Source: Septoria linicola
Lineage: Eukaryota > Ascomycota > Dothideomycetes > Mycosphaerellales > Mycosphaerellaceae
Length of the DNA stretch: 64,000 nt
Direction: 5' to 3'
Assembly: GCA_024114885.1 (NCBI GenBank)
Contig: CP099426.1
Location: forward strand, 1,364,001 to 1,428,000
The stretch's first letter is position 1; the number at the start of each line of letters is the position of its first letter. Made by a program: the position numbers and the translations under genes. The notes under the pieces are model-generated. The model saw only the letters and a list, made by a program, of their open reading frames with translations, made no database searches and was not told where the DNA came from. Shown piece by piece: positions 52,649 through 63,083 of this stretch.

Positions 52649-53793
52649 ATGCGGCTCACGGACGTCAATCGACCATTGATACCTCACTGGACTCTCGAGA
52701 TCCTGCATATCATGTGCTATACCATTGCACACGCGCCCTACTTCATCCGCGATTGCGCGAAGCACCCTCATCGTACTTATCTGGCACTTGTGCAATTCCT
52801 GAGCTGGTGCTTTTCAGTCGTGCTGCCCGGGCTCTGTCGAGATATTGCGGCGGAACTTCGTGCTACAGCCCGCCAACAATACTGGAATTCCTATATCCGC
52901 ACAGTGGACGCCGGTACTGTCCGTCGTCATCGAAATCGGAGAGCCTTGACGCCTATGGGGCTGCGGACGCCCACCCAGATGCAATGCTCGTTCTTGTCAA
53001 CCCTGCCAGCCGAAGTGCGAACTCAGATCTACGAGATGTACTATCATGATCGAAACTTATTATTCGTGCGCGTGCGACGACAGTGGCGAGTCAGAGCGAC
53101 TGTTCTTACACTCTTGTCAAGCAGTAGACAGGAGGCCGACCTATCCCACGAAGGACTTTTAGACCTCTCCCTGACTTGCAGACAAATGTAAGTTGTGTTC
53201 TCGATAATCCAACCGCTGCAGCGAACCTGACTTATTTACTCAGCTACTCAGAAACCATCAACTTGCTTTATGCTTGCAACACGTTCTGCTTCGCACAACC
53301 AGGCCAGATTTCACCATTCCTCAAGCACATTCCGCCCCGACGCTGGACAGCCATCACCTCAATCGCATACGATGAACGCAGATTCACTGAAATTCTCCAA
53401 GCAGAGTGCCCGGATGCCTGCTTGACCCGACTCAGAACCTCGCCCGAGCCCCGACAATGGCTACAATTCTGGGGGACAGTCAGCACACTGCCCAGACTGG
53501 AGCGCGTAGTCATCACGAACGTGTTTTTCTACCGCGATTGGCAGCTCTTGCCGGCTCTTCTGCAAGTCACCAAGCCGTTGAAGATCTTCGAAGTGCATCT
53601 CATGGAGATACAGGCTTTGGTCGATTCTCAAGATGTGGATTTGGAGCAGGTTCAGTTCAAGCTTGTTCTTCCAGATGGTACGAACTTCTTGGGCACGCAG
53701 TATCTGGATTGTGCTGGGAAAGCTGAGTCCGTTGGAACCATTAGATATGCAGGGGAGTTTGGAGGTATCATGTCTGCATCGCATACAGGCTAG
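52649..53793 (+). CDS. DUF7730-type (F-box-like) protein
   Basis: Exons 52649-53187 and 53244-53793, with a 56-nt intron, give 362 residues. The recognisable core is FLSTLPAEVRTQIYEMYYHDRN (about residues 114-135, quoted here only by its key motif LPAEVRTQIYEM), followed by LLDLSLTCRQIYSETINLLYACNTFCF. The intron falls exactly within CRQIY and splicing restores it. This is the common fungal pattern of an F-box-like helix then a Cys-Arg-Gln-Ile-Tyr helix (DUF7730/2EXR families), of unknown function. The first 100 residues have two hydrophobic stretches (YLALVQFLSWCFSVVLPGL), which could be a membrane segment. C-terminal half without a known domain. Confidence 0.85.
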
Positions 53794-54032
53794 ACAACTG
53801 CAGGCGGTTGTCAGGCTGGTTACAACAAGCACTGGTGGCGTCAGATGTCCATATACTTCAAGGACGAAACAAGATAGTGTACTTGTGGTTCTTTGTAGAC
53901 AGTATCAGATGAGCTGTGGTAGCAGCCTCTTCCTCTACAGCATCACACTCCACCCTCTTTCTTCAAATCATAGATACCACCAACGCCATCGCTAATCTCA
54001 AATGCGCAACCCCATCCTTCTCTCCATCATCT

Positions 54033-54687
54033 TCACGAATCCTGCATCTCCTCATCCCCCGAATCCTCCGCTCCCTCACTCGCCGGAATCTCTGTCTCCT
54101 GATCAATCACATCTGCCAGAGCGCCAGCCGGTTTCCCATTCGCTTCAACATGACCATCCAGCGTCCCTTGACCTTTTCCCAGAACTTCACCATTCTCTGT
54201 CCCTGCAGCAGCTGGTGCAGCTTCTTTAGCGGCTTTCTGCTTGAACTGCTTCATAGTCATGGTTCTGGGCACGACATCGGAGAGGAATTCGAGGTTTTCG
54301 ACGCGGGCTACTGCGTTGGCTTTACCGAGTCAATGAGTATGCATTCTGGGTAGTTGTTGTTGCAACTGCTTTGTAGATACTGACCAACATCGCGGTATTG
54401 TATGTTTCGTCTCGGCTTGGGACCGTGCTCGCTTTTGACTTGTTTAAATGCTTGTTCGACGAGATGTTGCAGGAACATTTCCGTGGCTACAGTGATTACG
54501 AAGGCGGCATTGTTGGAGCATTGGTTGATGTCTGGATCGGTGTTGATGATCTTTTTGACGCGGGCGACTAGGCAGGCTTGTTACAGATATACTGGGAGAA
54601 CAATGGGGGAACTGGTGGCATACGAGGAAGTGAGACTGTGCCTGTGACTTCGGTCGACGGCGTGATGGGCGTGTTGTTGTATGGCAT
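54033..54687 (-). CDS. DPB3: histone-fold protein Dpb3/CHRAC-like (DNA polymerase epsilon subunit C)
   Basis: Exons 54687-54624, 54567-54385 and 54319-54033 (introns of 56 and 65 nt) give 177 residues. Splicing builds an unbroken CBF/NF-Y-type histone fold: SLPLARVKKIINTDPDI, NNAAFVITVATEMFLQHL, EHGPKPRRNIQYRDVANAVARVENLEFLSD. Such proteins pair with a second histone-fold partner (Dpb4) in DNA polymerase epsilon, or in the CHRAC/ISW2 remodeller. The acidic, Ala/Glu-rich tail ending in DSGDEEMQDS is typical. Only the last exon shows as a long ORF, so the gene is easily missed. The start lies 87 bases from the CLC ATG on the other strand, a tight head-to-head pair. Confidence 0.92.
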
Positions 54688-54774
54688 CTTGGGTGTCTGT
54701 GTGCTTTGGGAGTCGCGCTAAGTGGTGTCGAGTGAAGTGGTCAAGCAGCACTTTGTCGCGTCGAAGGTGTCGCC
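54688..54774. promoter_or_regulatory. compact bidirectional promoter (DPB3 / CLC)
   Basis: Only 87 bases lie between the two start codons if the CLC protein begins at 54775, or 219 if it begins at 54907. Transcript starts for at least one gene must therefore lie inside the other's leader. No clear TATA box or CCAAT box is seen in the short form. Confidence 0.45.
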
Positions 54775-57552
54775 ATGTCGCGTCGAGAATTGTTAATCAA
54801 TTGGGCCATCAATATTCTAGTAGCCCAACCCGAACCTCACCTCACCTCCTCTGATCGCATACCAAGTGTCCTGACTTCAACACTGACATGCTACGATGAG
54901 AATGCAATGAGCCGGCGCGTGAGCAGCATTTCTCCCTCGGCGCCCACTCCCCTCCGGCGCAGCAGCAGTCGCCATGGCCGCTCCACCACCACCTCGCGGA
55001 ACACCTCCCACTCCATCCCTCGCCCAGGTATCAATCGACGCCTGTCCGCTCTATCTACCGCTGAGAATGGCCAACTCAACGAGCAAGTCTCTCCTGAAGA
55101 AGTTCGCGTAGCAGAGGAAATCGCCGAGATCAAACGATACGAAGACTTCACGACAATCGACTGGGTTCAAGATGCTGCTCGCGAACAGCAACGTCGAAAG
55201 ACACGTCGCCTATCACGAGTCGCACATGAACAGTCGCTAGGCAGAGTTGGTTGGAGACGGAGTCTATGGGAAGCGTACGATGCTGGCCAAGGGTGGATCG
55301 TTGTCACTTTGATCGGAACAGCGATTGGGCTGAACGCTGCATTCTTGAACATCATCACGGAATGGTTGAGCGACATCAAGCTAGGGCACTGCACGACTGC
55401 TTTCTATTTGAATGAACAATTTTGCTGCTGGGGAGCAGAAGATGGATGTCCCGAATTCGTGCACTGGAGCAGCTGGACTGGCGTCAATTATGTCGTCTAT
55501 ATCCTCTTCTCCACACTCTTCGCTTTCACGAGTGCTAGACTGGTCAAGAGCTTTGCGCCCTATGCGGCAGGAAGTGGAATCTCGGAGATCAAATGCATCA
55601 TTGCGGGATTCGTGATGAAGGGTTTCCTTGGCTTCTGGACACTATTGATCAAGAGTATCGGCTTGCCATTGGCCATTGCATCTGGATTGAGCGTTGGAAA
55701 GGAAGGCCCAAGTGTGCATTATGCCGTCTGCACTGGCAATGTCATCAGTCGCATGTTTGAAAAGTATCGGCGTAATGCGGCTAAGACGAGGGAGATTCTC
55801 TCCGCTTGTGCAGCGGCAGGAGTAGCTGTCGCTTTCGGGAGTCCCATCGGCGGTGTCTTATTCAGTCTGGAGGAGATGAGCAATTACTTTCCCTTGAAGA
55901 CAATGTGGAGAAGCTACTTTTGTGCGCTGGTGGCTACGGCAGTACTCGCCGCTATGAACCCTTTTCGGACTGGACAGCTCGTCATGTTCACTGTGCGATA
56001 TGATAGGACATGGCACTTCTTCGAGATACCGTTCTACATCATCATCGGCATCTTCGGAGGCTGCTATGGAGCTTTCGTGATGAAATGGAACATGCGTGCA
56101 CAGGCGTTCCGCAAACGATATCTGACCAAGTTCCCAATCCTGGAAGCGACATTACTGGCCCTCGGGACTGCTGTCATCTGCTACTGGAACATGTTCCTTA
56201 GGATCGACATGACTGAGAGTATGGAGATTCTCTTCTTGGAATGCGAAGGCACGCACGACTACAACGGCCTTTGTGAGAAGCAGAATCGCTGGCGCATGAT
56301 CTTCTCGCTTTTCTTCGCCACAGTTCTTCGCACATTCCTAGTCATCATCTCATACGGCTGCAAAGTCCCTGCTGGTATCTTTGTGCCCTCCATGGCAATT
56401 GGCGCCTCGTTCGGACGCATGCTAGGTATCATGGTAGAAGCTCTGCACGAGTCCTTCCCGGATGCTGCCTTCTTCTCTGCTTGCGCTCCTGATGAGCCTT
56501 GCATAACGCCCGGCACATATGCATTCCTTGGAGCAGGTGCTGCGCTATCAGGCATCATGCACCTCACAGTATCAGTGGTGGTCATCATGTTCGAGCTCAC
56601 GGGCGCGCTCACATATATTCTCCCCACGATGATTGTGGTCGGAGTGACAAAAGCTGTATCCGAGCGCTTTGGGAAGGGAGGAATCGCGGATCGCATGATC
56701 TGGTTCAATGGCTTCCCATTCCTCGACGGCAAAGAGGAGCACAATTTTGGCGTTCCTGTCAGCCAAACTATGACGGCGGATCCTAAAGTCCTGCCTGCTA
56801 CTGGCATGACGATCAAGCGAGTTGAACAGGTCCTGGCTGAGACAAAGTACCAGGGCTTTCCAGTTGTGGAAGACATGGAAACCCGGGTTCTGTTAGGCTA
56901 CATAGGTCGAACAGAACTGCGATACGCCATCGATCGTGCGAAGCGCGAACAGCCTGTCTCAGCGTCCGCAAGATGCTTCTTCAGCCCAGCTGACGGTCCA
57001 CGAACAGCCACTACGCCTTCTGCAACCGCTCCTGCGATATCGTTTGACGACATACCTGAGGCGGGAGGTAGCTCCATGTCAGTAGACTTCAGCAAGTTCG
57101 TGGACCCCACTCCACTTGCAGTGCATCCTCGGCTGCCTCTCGAGACTGTGATGGAGTTCTTCAAGAAGCTCGGCCCTCGAGTGATCCTCGTTGAGCACAG
57201 AGGACGACTGACAGGCCTTGTGACCGTTAAAGACTGCTTGAAGTACCAATTCCAGCACGAACAGCACGAGAACCCGAGAGATGATTCGAGTCAGCAGCGG
57301 TCACAGGAGAAGGCTTGGTCGATACTACGACAAGCTGGTATCTGGGTTGGCGGAAAATTGGGCTCGGCCGGCGAGAGAGTTGGCATAAGCAGGCGAAGTC
57401 TAAGGCTGAGTGGAGAATATGCAAGCCTTGGTGAAGGTCCGCCAAATAGTGCTGGTCTGCGGGCAGAGCATGCGACTGAACTCGAACCTGATGGCGCAGG
57501 GCCGGCGGCAGGAGGCGTTGAATTAGATGATAGAAGGGTTGCATTGTCGTAG
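54775..57552 (+). CDS. CLC-family chloride channel/exchanger (Gef1/CLC-A like)
   Basis: Intronless 925-residue CLC protein. Selectivity and gating signatures: GSGISEIK (motif 1), GKEGPSVHYA with the gating Glu (motif 2), GSPIGGVLFSLEE (motif 3), VPAGIFVPSMAIGASFGR with its central Tyr/Phe region, then GAAAALSG-type GAGAALSGIMH. About 17 helices span residues 175-640. Two CBS domains follow (about 660-730 and 790-830: TKYQGFPVVED, HRGRLTGLVTVKDCLKYQF). The gating Glu is typical of both channels and Cl-/H+ exchangers. It probably acidifies or sets chloride in Golgi, endosomes or vacuole. The N-terminus is Ser/Arg-rich. Two starts are possible, 54775 and Met45 (54907, MSRRVSSISPS); the repetition of MSRR at both is odd, and the second looks better as protein. 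Confidence 0.93.
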   Translation: MSRRELLINWAINILVAQPEPHLTSSDRIPSVLTSTLTCYDENAMSRRVSSISPSAPTPLRRSSSRHGRSTTTSRNTSHSIPRPGINRRLSALSTAENGQLNEQVSPEEVRVAEEIAEIKRYEDFTTIDWVQDAAREQQRRKTRRLSRVAHEQSLGRVGWRRSLWEAYDAGQGWIVVTLIGTAIGLNAAFLNIITEWLSDIKLGHCTTAFYLNEQFCCWGAEDGCPEFVHWSSWTGVNYVVYILFSTLFAFTSARLVKSFAPYAAGSGISEIKCIIAGFVMKGFLGFWTLLIKSIGLPLAIASGLSVGKEGPSVHYAVCTGNVISRMFEKYRRNAAKTREILSACAAAGVAVAFGSPIGGVLFSLEEMSNYFPLKTMWRSYFCALVATAVLAAMNPFRTGQLVMFTVRYDRTWHFFEIPFYIIIGIFGGCYGAFVMKWNMRAQAFRKRYLTKFPILEATLLALGTAVICYWNMFLRIDMTESMEILFLECEGTHDYNGLCEKQNRWRMIFSLFFATVLRTFLVIISYGCKVPAGIFVPSMAIGASFGRMLGIMVEALHESFPDAAFFSACAPDEPCITPGTYAFLGAGAALSGIMHLTVSVVVIMFELTGALTYILPTMIVVGVTKAVSERFGKGGIADRMIWFNGFPFLDGKEEHNFGVPVSQTMTADPKVLPATGMTIKRVEQVLAETKYQGFPVVEDMETRVLLGYIGRTELRYAIDRAKREQPVSASARCFFSPADGPRTATTPSATAPAISFDDIPEAGGSSMSVDFSKFVDPTPLAVHPRLPLETVMEFFKKLGPRVILVEHRGRLTGLVTVKDCLKYQFQHEQHENPRDDSSQQRSQEKAWSILRQAGIWVGGKLGSAGERVGISRRSLRLSGEYASLGEGPPNSAGLRAEHATELEPDGAGPAAGGVELDDRRVALS

Positions 57553-57759
57553 ATACCAGAATACGATGGTGCTTTTGCGTCACACTAACTGCTTTCCTCT
57601 TCTTCAGGAAAGGAAGGAACGGCCGTGAAGTAGAGAATATGCATCTGCCTGCATTAGCTTGTGCCTAGCGGCGCACTAGGGACCCGTTGTCAAGAGCAAA
57701 AAGCCATCCTCTGCCTTCTTCTCGACTACCACAACATTGAAACGCCACAAGAACCCAAC

Positions 57760-58566
57760 ATGGCAACTCCAAGTGTGGTGCTTGGGCTCTGCCAGACCTT
57801 CGAATTCACATTCCTGAACTCTGTGAGCATCACCGACAACCATTCCCAGCAATCACCAGCGCGCGTACCTGCAGCGCAGCCATTCGCCGCAGAGAAGTCA
57901 GTTTTCGAAGTCGAAAATGAGCAATCAGAGACCTTAGTACAAGACCTCGTGACGAAAAGCCACATTACCGGGATACAGATAACCAGCCAGAAGCCCGTCA
58001 CGTTCTTCACTTTACCAAGGGAACTTCGCGACATCGTCTATGAGCACGCGACGCTGAATGTCGAAGCTCGGCCAGGACGCAAAAGGATCGCGATTCGGAA
58101 AAGAAACCTTCCTGCAGAACAAACAAAAATCAAGATCATCAATGGCTTCAACTCAGGTCTTTTGCTCGCCTCGAAACAGGTTCGGGCGGAAGCTCTGATA
58201 CCGTATCTGAACAACACGCTTTTCACCTTGTCCACGGCTGAGCATGTGTTGAGTTGGGCCAGGAGTATGCCGACGGCACTACGTCCGGCACTGGGCGAGA
58301 TACAGCTGGAGCTGGTGTCTGAGGTAGGGGCAGGCAAGTTCGACGTAGGTCTACCCGGAGCAGCAGACCGTGAATATCGAGTAAGGTGGTGGAACAAGCA
58401 GTTTCGGCGCGAAGCGAGGAATCTCGTGACAAGGCTGGCAGGTGAGAGTGGCAGTGATGGAGTGAGGATCATGAGACAGGTCTTCGAGGTCGCGGACCAC
58501 TCGGCAGAGTGGCGAAATGAATGGCTGAGGATGAGATGGCAGAGGCATGAGATGGCAGAGGCATGA
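57760..58566 (+). CDS. DUF7730/2EXR-like protein
   Basis: Intronless, 268 residues from ATG 57760; the frame is open above it but lacks an ATG. The only recognised part is TFFTLPRELRDIVYEHATL (about residues 82-100), the F-box-like LPxELRxxIYE motif, with GLLLASKQVRAEALIPYLNNTLFTL (about 139-163) as the partner helix (usually CRQIYxEALPLLYxxNTFxF). The same motif pair occurs in the gene at 52649, so the two may be distant relatives. The last codons and the stop lie inside a perfect 16-nt tandem repeat. The function is unknown. Confidence 0.8.
   Translation: MATPSVVLGLCQTFEFTFLNSVSITDNHSQQSPARVPAAQPFAAEKSVFEVENEQSETLVQDLVTKSHITGIQITSQKPVTFFTLPRELRDIVYEHATLNVEARPGRKRIAIRKRNLPAEQTKIKIINGFNSGLLLASKQVRAEALIPYLNNTLFTLSTAEHVLSWARSMPTALRPALGEIQLELVSEVGAGKFDVGLPGAADREYRVRWWNKQFRREARNLVTRLAGESGSDGVRIMRQVFEVADHSAEWRNEWLRMRWQRHEMAEA
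58531..58562. repeat. 2 x 16-nt perfect tandem repeat over a stop codon
   Basis: The unit ATGAGATGGCAGAGGC occurs at 58531-58546 and again at 58547-58562, followed by a partial third copy (ATGAGAT). It covers the last codons of the DUF7730-like gene. As 16 is not a multiple of 3, the two copies are read in different frames, and a change of copy number would move the stop codon. Confidence 0.95.
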
Positions 58567-59128
58567 GATTTGAGGTCAAGGGGTGGGAGCTGGTCCCAAC
58601 GCGAGGTACATTTGAGATGGGTACACCTTACGTGGCACTAAAGTCGACGTGTGTGGTCCACAAGGCGATGCGTTGAGGAGCTGAGGTGGACTGGGATGTA
58701 ATCAAAGCCGCATGCTCTGACCTGTTGTAGATCGATGGCAAAGTGTGTAGGCTCAAAAGGTGTGACGTGCAGAGGCATTGTGGCATCTCTCAGTCTTCGA
58801 AGAGGCATTTCCCAATCGGAGCACTCACACGAAGCTGGTAATGACAGATCTAGCGGCTGTGCTGGCAGTGAGTCGCGTAGCATGACTTGTCCACGCAGAC
58901 CGTGCCACTTGCACGACTGATGAACTTCATGTCATGTCCTAGGCAACTTGTTGTGTCAGTATACTTGATACGTCTGAGTCAGCGTAGGGTCGACTCTACG
59001 GTAGTTGAAAACATATCAAGATCAAGTGCTGTCAATGAAGTACACGTGAGCCTGAGAATAACATTATTGGAAAACTCTTCATACGCTTGCGACAATGCGT
59101 GCTTACAGCGCCCGCAATCGAATGTCCC
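58567..59128. other. intergenic region
   Basis: About 560 bases between converging genes. No coding signal was recognised; presumed 3' ends of both. Confidence 0.45.
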
Positions 59129-62100
59129 CTAGTCAAAAGACCTGAGAAAATCAATGACTGTCGAGAGCGCTTTCACTTGACATTGAGCCGTGCGCCGGGC
59201 GCCGTATTGGTCCCAGTCCTGGTAGGAATGGTCAGGGGCATCATCGGCGGCCAATTCTATCTGCTCTTCCATAGCTTGCTCGGCGACCATGAGTGGGGTT
59301 TGTCCGCAGCTATTGGCAGCCGTTATGTTGATTCCTTTGCTAAACAATTGTTGAAGCAGATTTCGATGCTGCCACAAGACTGCTCGGTGGACAATGCTCT
59401 CATCATTATCATCTATAGCTTCGATGTCTGCTCGAGGAGTCCGATCAACCAGGAAAGCTAGAATGCGCCGCGCCCCGGGTCCTTTATCACAGCAGGATCG
59501 AGCGTCGTGCTCGAAGTTACTCTCCAATGTTGGACCCTTTCAATGGATAATGTCAGAGCAGTCCGAGCATCACTGCCGGGCGGTATCGCCGTAAAGTCTG
59601 CATTCTTCTCTGCGAGGAGCTGCAGACTCTCCCATGCATCATGAACTATCGCGACATGAACAGCGGTACGTCCCTTTGCATCTTTAGCTTCGATGTCTAG
59701 ATCTGTTGATCTCAACATCTCGGCTGCTATCTCAGGGTCTGCACTCCTGATGGCCATGTGGAGTGCAGAGCGTGCGACTTCATTTTTCGCATTCACATTG
59801 GCACCGCCTGCAATCAATGCCTGAACGACTGAAAGATTTTGCCTGCTTATCGCTGCATGCAGCGGCGTCATGTCCCAGAACAAGCGCTCCATGTGAGCAC
59901 CAGAATCCAGCAAGATGTCAAGAGTTTCGACGCTGTTGTCACTCAAGACGTGAAGCGGGGTTTCCGGTACATCTGCTCCTTGCGAGATCAGCAGTCGCAT
60001 CATTTCGGCAGGATCGCATAGAGAACGGCTCGAGGCAGCGGCCACAATCGTACCGTGCAGATTCGCCCTTCTCTTGATTAAAAGCGCGGCCATCTCATCT
60101 TTACCGCTGCGCAGAGCACCGACTAAAGCAGTCTCTCCCGTCTGGTCTTGATGATCGATGTCTGCTCTAGCTGCGAGCAAGGCTAGGACGAGGGCAATGC
60201 GCCCTCTGCTTGCCGCGTAGTGCAGCGCTCCTGTCTCCTTGGTCCCACAATCAGGTATGATGGCGGCGTTTGGATCTGCTCCTGACAGACATAAGCCAGG
60301 CACAAGTTCAGGAAAGTCGCAGAGCATAGCTTGCTGAAGGGCACTCCTTGAGCTTGGCCCCGTTTCCCACATCAGCTGTTCAACCCAAATTGTTGCCGTT
60401 GCCTCGTGTAACAAAGCTACTTCTTTGTCAAAGGTTTTGTCGGGTCGCCTTTAAATGCTATGCACATGCCAACATTGGAGGGTGTAAGAAAGGAATGGCA
60501 TTGTTACTTGCCGCCCCCAATAACGCCATGCGCACTTTTCAAGCTTCACATTAAAAGCGTTGTTTCTCAGGTACGTTATGCGATCGTCGGCCGCCTGCAC
60601 ATGTGCATCCGCTTCATTGATCGCGAAGAAGGAAACTTTGTCATGATGCTGGCGCAAGCGGTCCGATGTGAGATACTCTTGCACAGAGTAGTGAGCTAAG
60701 ACGATTCCCGGGGAACAAGTGCTGGTCTCTTGCTTTACGACCAGATGACCGAGCATCTCAACGATGCTATCCGGATCTGGTCTATCTTCTGTATTCACGG
60801 TCTGTAAGCTTGAGTCGATTATGCACGTCTCCGCGAGTTCGGCCAGGGACATTGGACGGCATTGCACAACGAGCCATCGCAGTATAGTCAGAGCCTCTGG
60901 CCTATCAATCGCATCAATAGAGGCGAGCATCCGTCCGTAGGTCCCATCTAATGTTGTCGGCAGATGGTTTAGGACATGGTTCACCTTCTTCGGCGTTATC
61001 AATTTCATTTTCTTCAGCTCTTCGAGCTGACAGTACGCCCATCTGAACCTACGCGAAGCATTAGTATCTGGGCATGAAATGTACAAAACGCCTGCTGGCG
61101 CTAGTTATCACCCAGACATTTACAAAGCGCCGCGCTATGACATTGCATCACACCAAGATCGCGCTTCGTCCGTGCCCTGAGATATCTTGGTCGCAATCGA
61201 ATGCTGCCGTCACCAAGTGTCAATATAGTACTTACATTCCATCGGCCTTCTCGGCCAGTCTTGACTGAATGAGTGTTCTGCTCGCTTCATCGAACCGCTT
61301 CAGTCTCGTATCATTGTCGAATTCCTGACTCACAAAGCGCTCGATATCATGATTCGTTTTAGCGATTTCGATAGAGATAGTCGTCGCTTGTATGGCTGTC
61401 ATTGTAGCCCTGATCAGCAACTCATCTCGACTTGTCACGAACAGTCTCAGCTTTCTTGTGCTTGCAGCAAGGCGTTCCAAGTGTTGGAGTAGTTTATGTT
61501 GCGAAATCGAAGTCCCAGGACACTCATCTAACGCATCGATGAGGACAACTGTGTCGCTCATCGCTTCGAGCTGATAACGATAGATGTCCTCTAAGGGAGC
61601 GTTAGTGGCCAAACCTGGTTTGTACTTCCTATACGCATCCGTGAGTACTGCTAATCCCGACGCCTTTCGTGCTAACTGTGCTATCAAAGCGAGAAGCATG
61701 TCTTCCACAGATTGCTTCTTCGGATTGGCAAAGGAGAAGAAAAAGATAGCGAATCCAACCGAAGGTAGAAGCTCGTAGTGTTTTCGCATATCATTGATGG
61801 CCGTGGAGCATAGCACAGTCTTTCCACAGCCAGCCTTGCCATGAAGCCAAATGTGTTAGGTCTGGCCAGTTTTCCAGGCTTTGTAGCTCTGACTTGCTAG
61901 CAGCCAGTCTCCGGTGCCGGGATTGTGCTTGTCTCGCGCTGCCTTATAGTCGGACCACGGGTCAAGCTGATCTTTCGACAGCCATCTGGAGATCTCATCG
62001 AGCTTCTGCTGCTCGTGCGTCTTAAGCAAGGCATTCACGCCATCTGCAGCTGCGCTCGTCTGAAAGGACACTTGCTTGAGCGAGGCATCGACGCTCTCAA

Positions 62101-62575
62101 TATTGCGCTCGATTGTACTTAGCTGAGCTTGTGACACAGCGGCAATATCGATTTGCAAAGCCTGCAGCGCCAGTGCAAGGCGATCGCGAATGTCTTCATC
62201 GATTTCTCGCATTTTCGCAAGCGTACTCGCCTTCAGCGGATAGGTGGCCCTGCGAAATTGTGCCCAGGCACATTCGCGAGGCCCGGTCGGTGCATTATAT
62301 GGTTTCAACTTGATGAGGAGCTCTTGCAGCTCGAGTACGCTTTCTTCGCATGGCCGAAGTGCTTCTCTCGCATGGTCAAACTGCTTTCTATCGTGATCAA
62401 TCTTGTTAAGAGAATCCCGTAAGTGTGCAAATAGATTTGCCAGCTCTGTGATGTGTTTACAGGTGTCGCGAATGTCCTTGTCGTAAGATCTCCATTTGTC
62501 GTAGTACTGAAAGAGTCCTTCACACACTTGTATCCCAAGGGAGGCTATGCCAAGAGCCGTTCCGGGGTCCACCAT
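59129..62575 (-). pseudogene. STAND NLR (N-terminal domain, NACHT, ankyrin), disrupted
   Basis: NOD-like receptor of the fungal incompatibility/immune type. From ATG 62575 (MVDPGTALGIASLGIQVCEGL) a helical N-terminal domain of about 240 residues ends at YKAWKTGQT, then TAA (61856-61858) in frame, and the same frame goes on with HIWLHGKAGCGKT (Walker A), VVLIDALDECP (Walker B) and FVTSRDE to AEKADGM. A 187-nt intron (61235-61049, branch ACTAAT) joins to FRWAYCQLEELKK and on to the winged-helix region (ILRWLVVQCRPMSLAEL, YSVQEYLTS). Near 60510-60430 the frame shifts before KEVALLHEATATIW, and ankyrin repeats (ALHYAASRGR, TPLHAAISRQNLSVVQALIAGGANVNA, TAVHVAIV) follow. A second shift near 59520 leads to the last segment (IEAIDDNDESIVHRAVLW). 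The stop is certain; the two shifts might be explained by unseen introns. Confidence 0.8.
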
Positions 62576-63083
62576 AATCCTGGTGTATTCCGTCGCTGCA
62601 GCGCCCGCAGCTGCTGGAATCGTTGTATGTGTCCACATCCTTCAGCCAATACTCAGACTGCGATGTGGAGGTAGTATGAGATGATGCACAGCTCAGACTC
62701 GACTGCTTGCTCTAGAGGCGGAGTCGCACATGTGGGCAGGCTGGCAGCCTCGATTGCTTCTTTGGCTGTTTACCGTCGCTTACGCTGGCGCCTGCCGAAA
62801 ATTCCTTGGCATTGTAACATCTCGCGTCAAACCACCACGCGTCGAACCTGCTTCAGACAATACTATCCTCGTTACACCCACCTCATTGACTGCGCGACTT
62901 CTATTCGTAGTCTGGATGAGGATGGCCAGCGTTGTGAGCAACCATGCGGCCTATTGACATAAACGTGTCGCCTGCTACACAGCGGGCTGCCGCACCCATA
63001 AAGAATAAGCATCCGGCTTGAATTATACAGGTCTTCATTCCAAAGATCTTGCTTTACATAGGCGCAAGACCGCCTAAGCCATC
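62576..63083. promoter_or_regulatory. divergent promoter region (NLR / IML1)
   Basis: A 508-base spacer between the proposed NLR start (62575, minus) and IML1 start (63084, plus). The NLR frame is open for 21 codons beyond its ATG with another Met near 62638. No motif identified. Confidence 0.4.

Noticed and set aside
61800..61900. A GT-AG intron with CTAAC branch that would remove the NLR stop codon
   Set aside because: It would delete the first part of the Walker A loop and change the frame, so the conserved P-loop would be lost.
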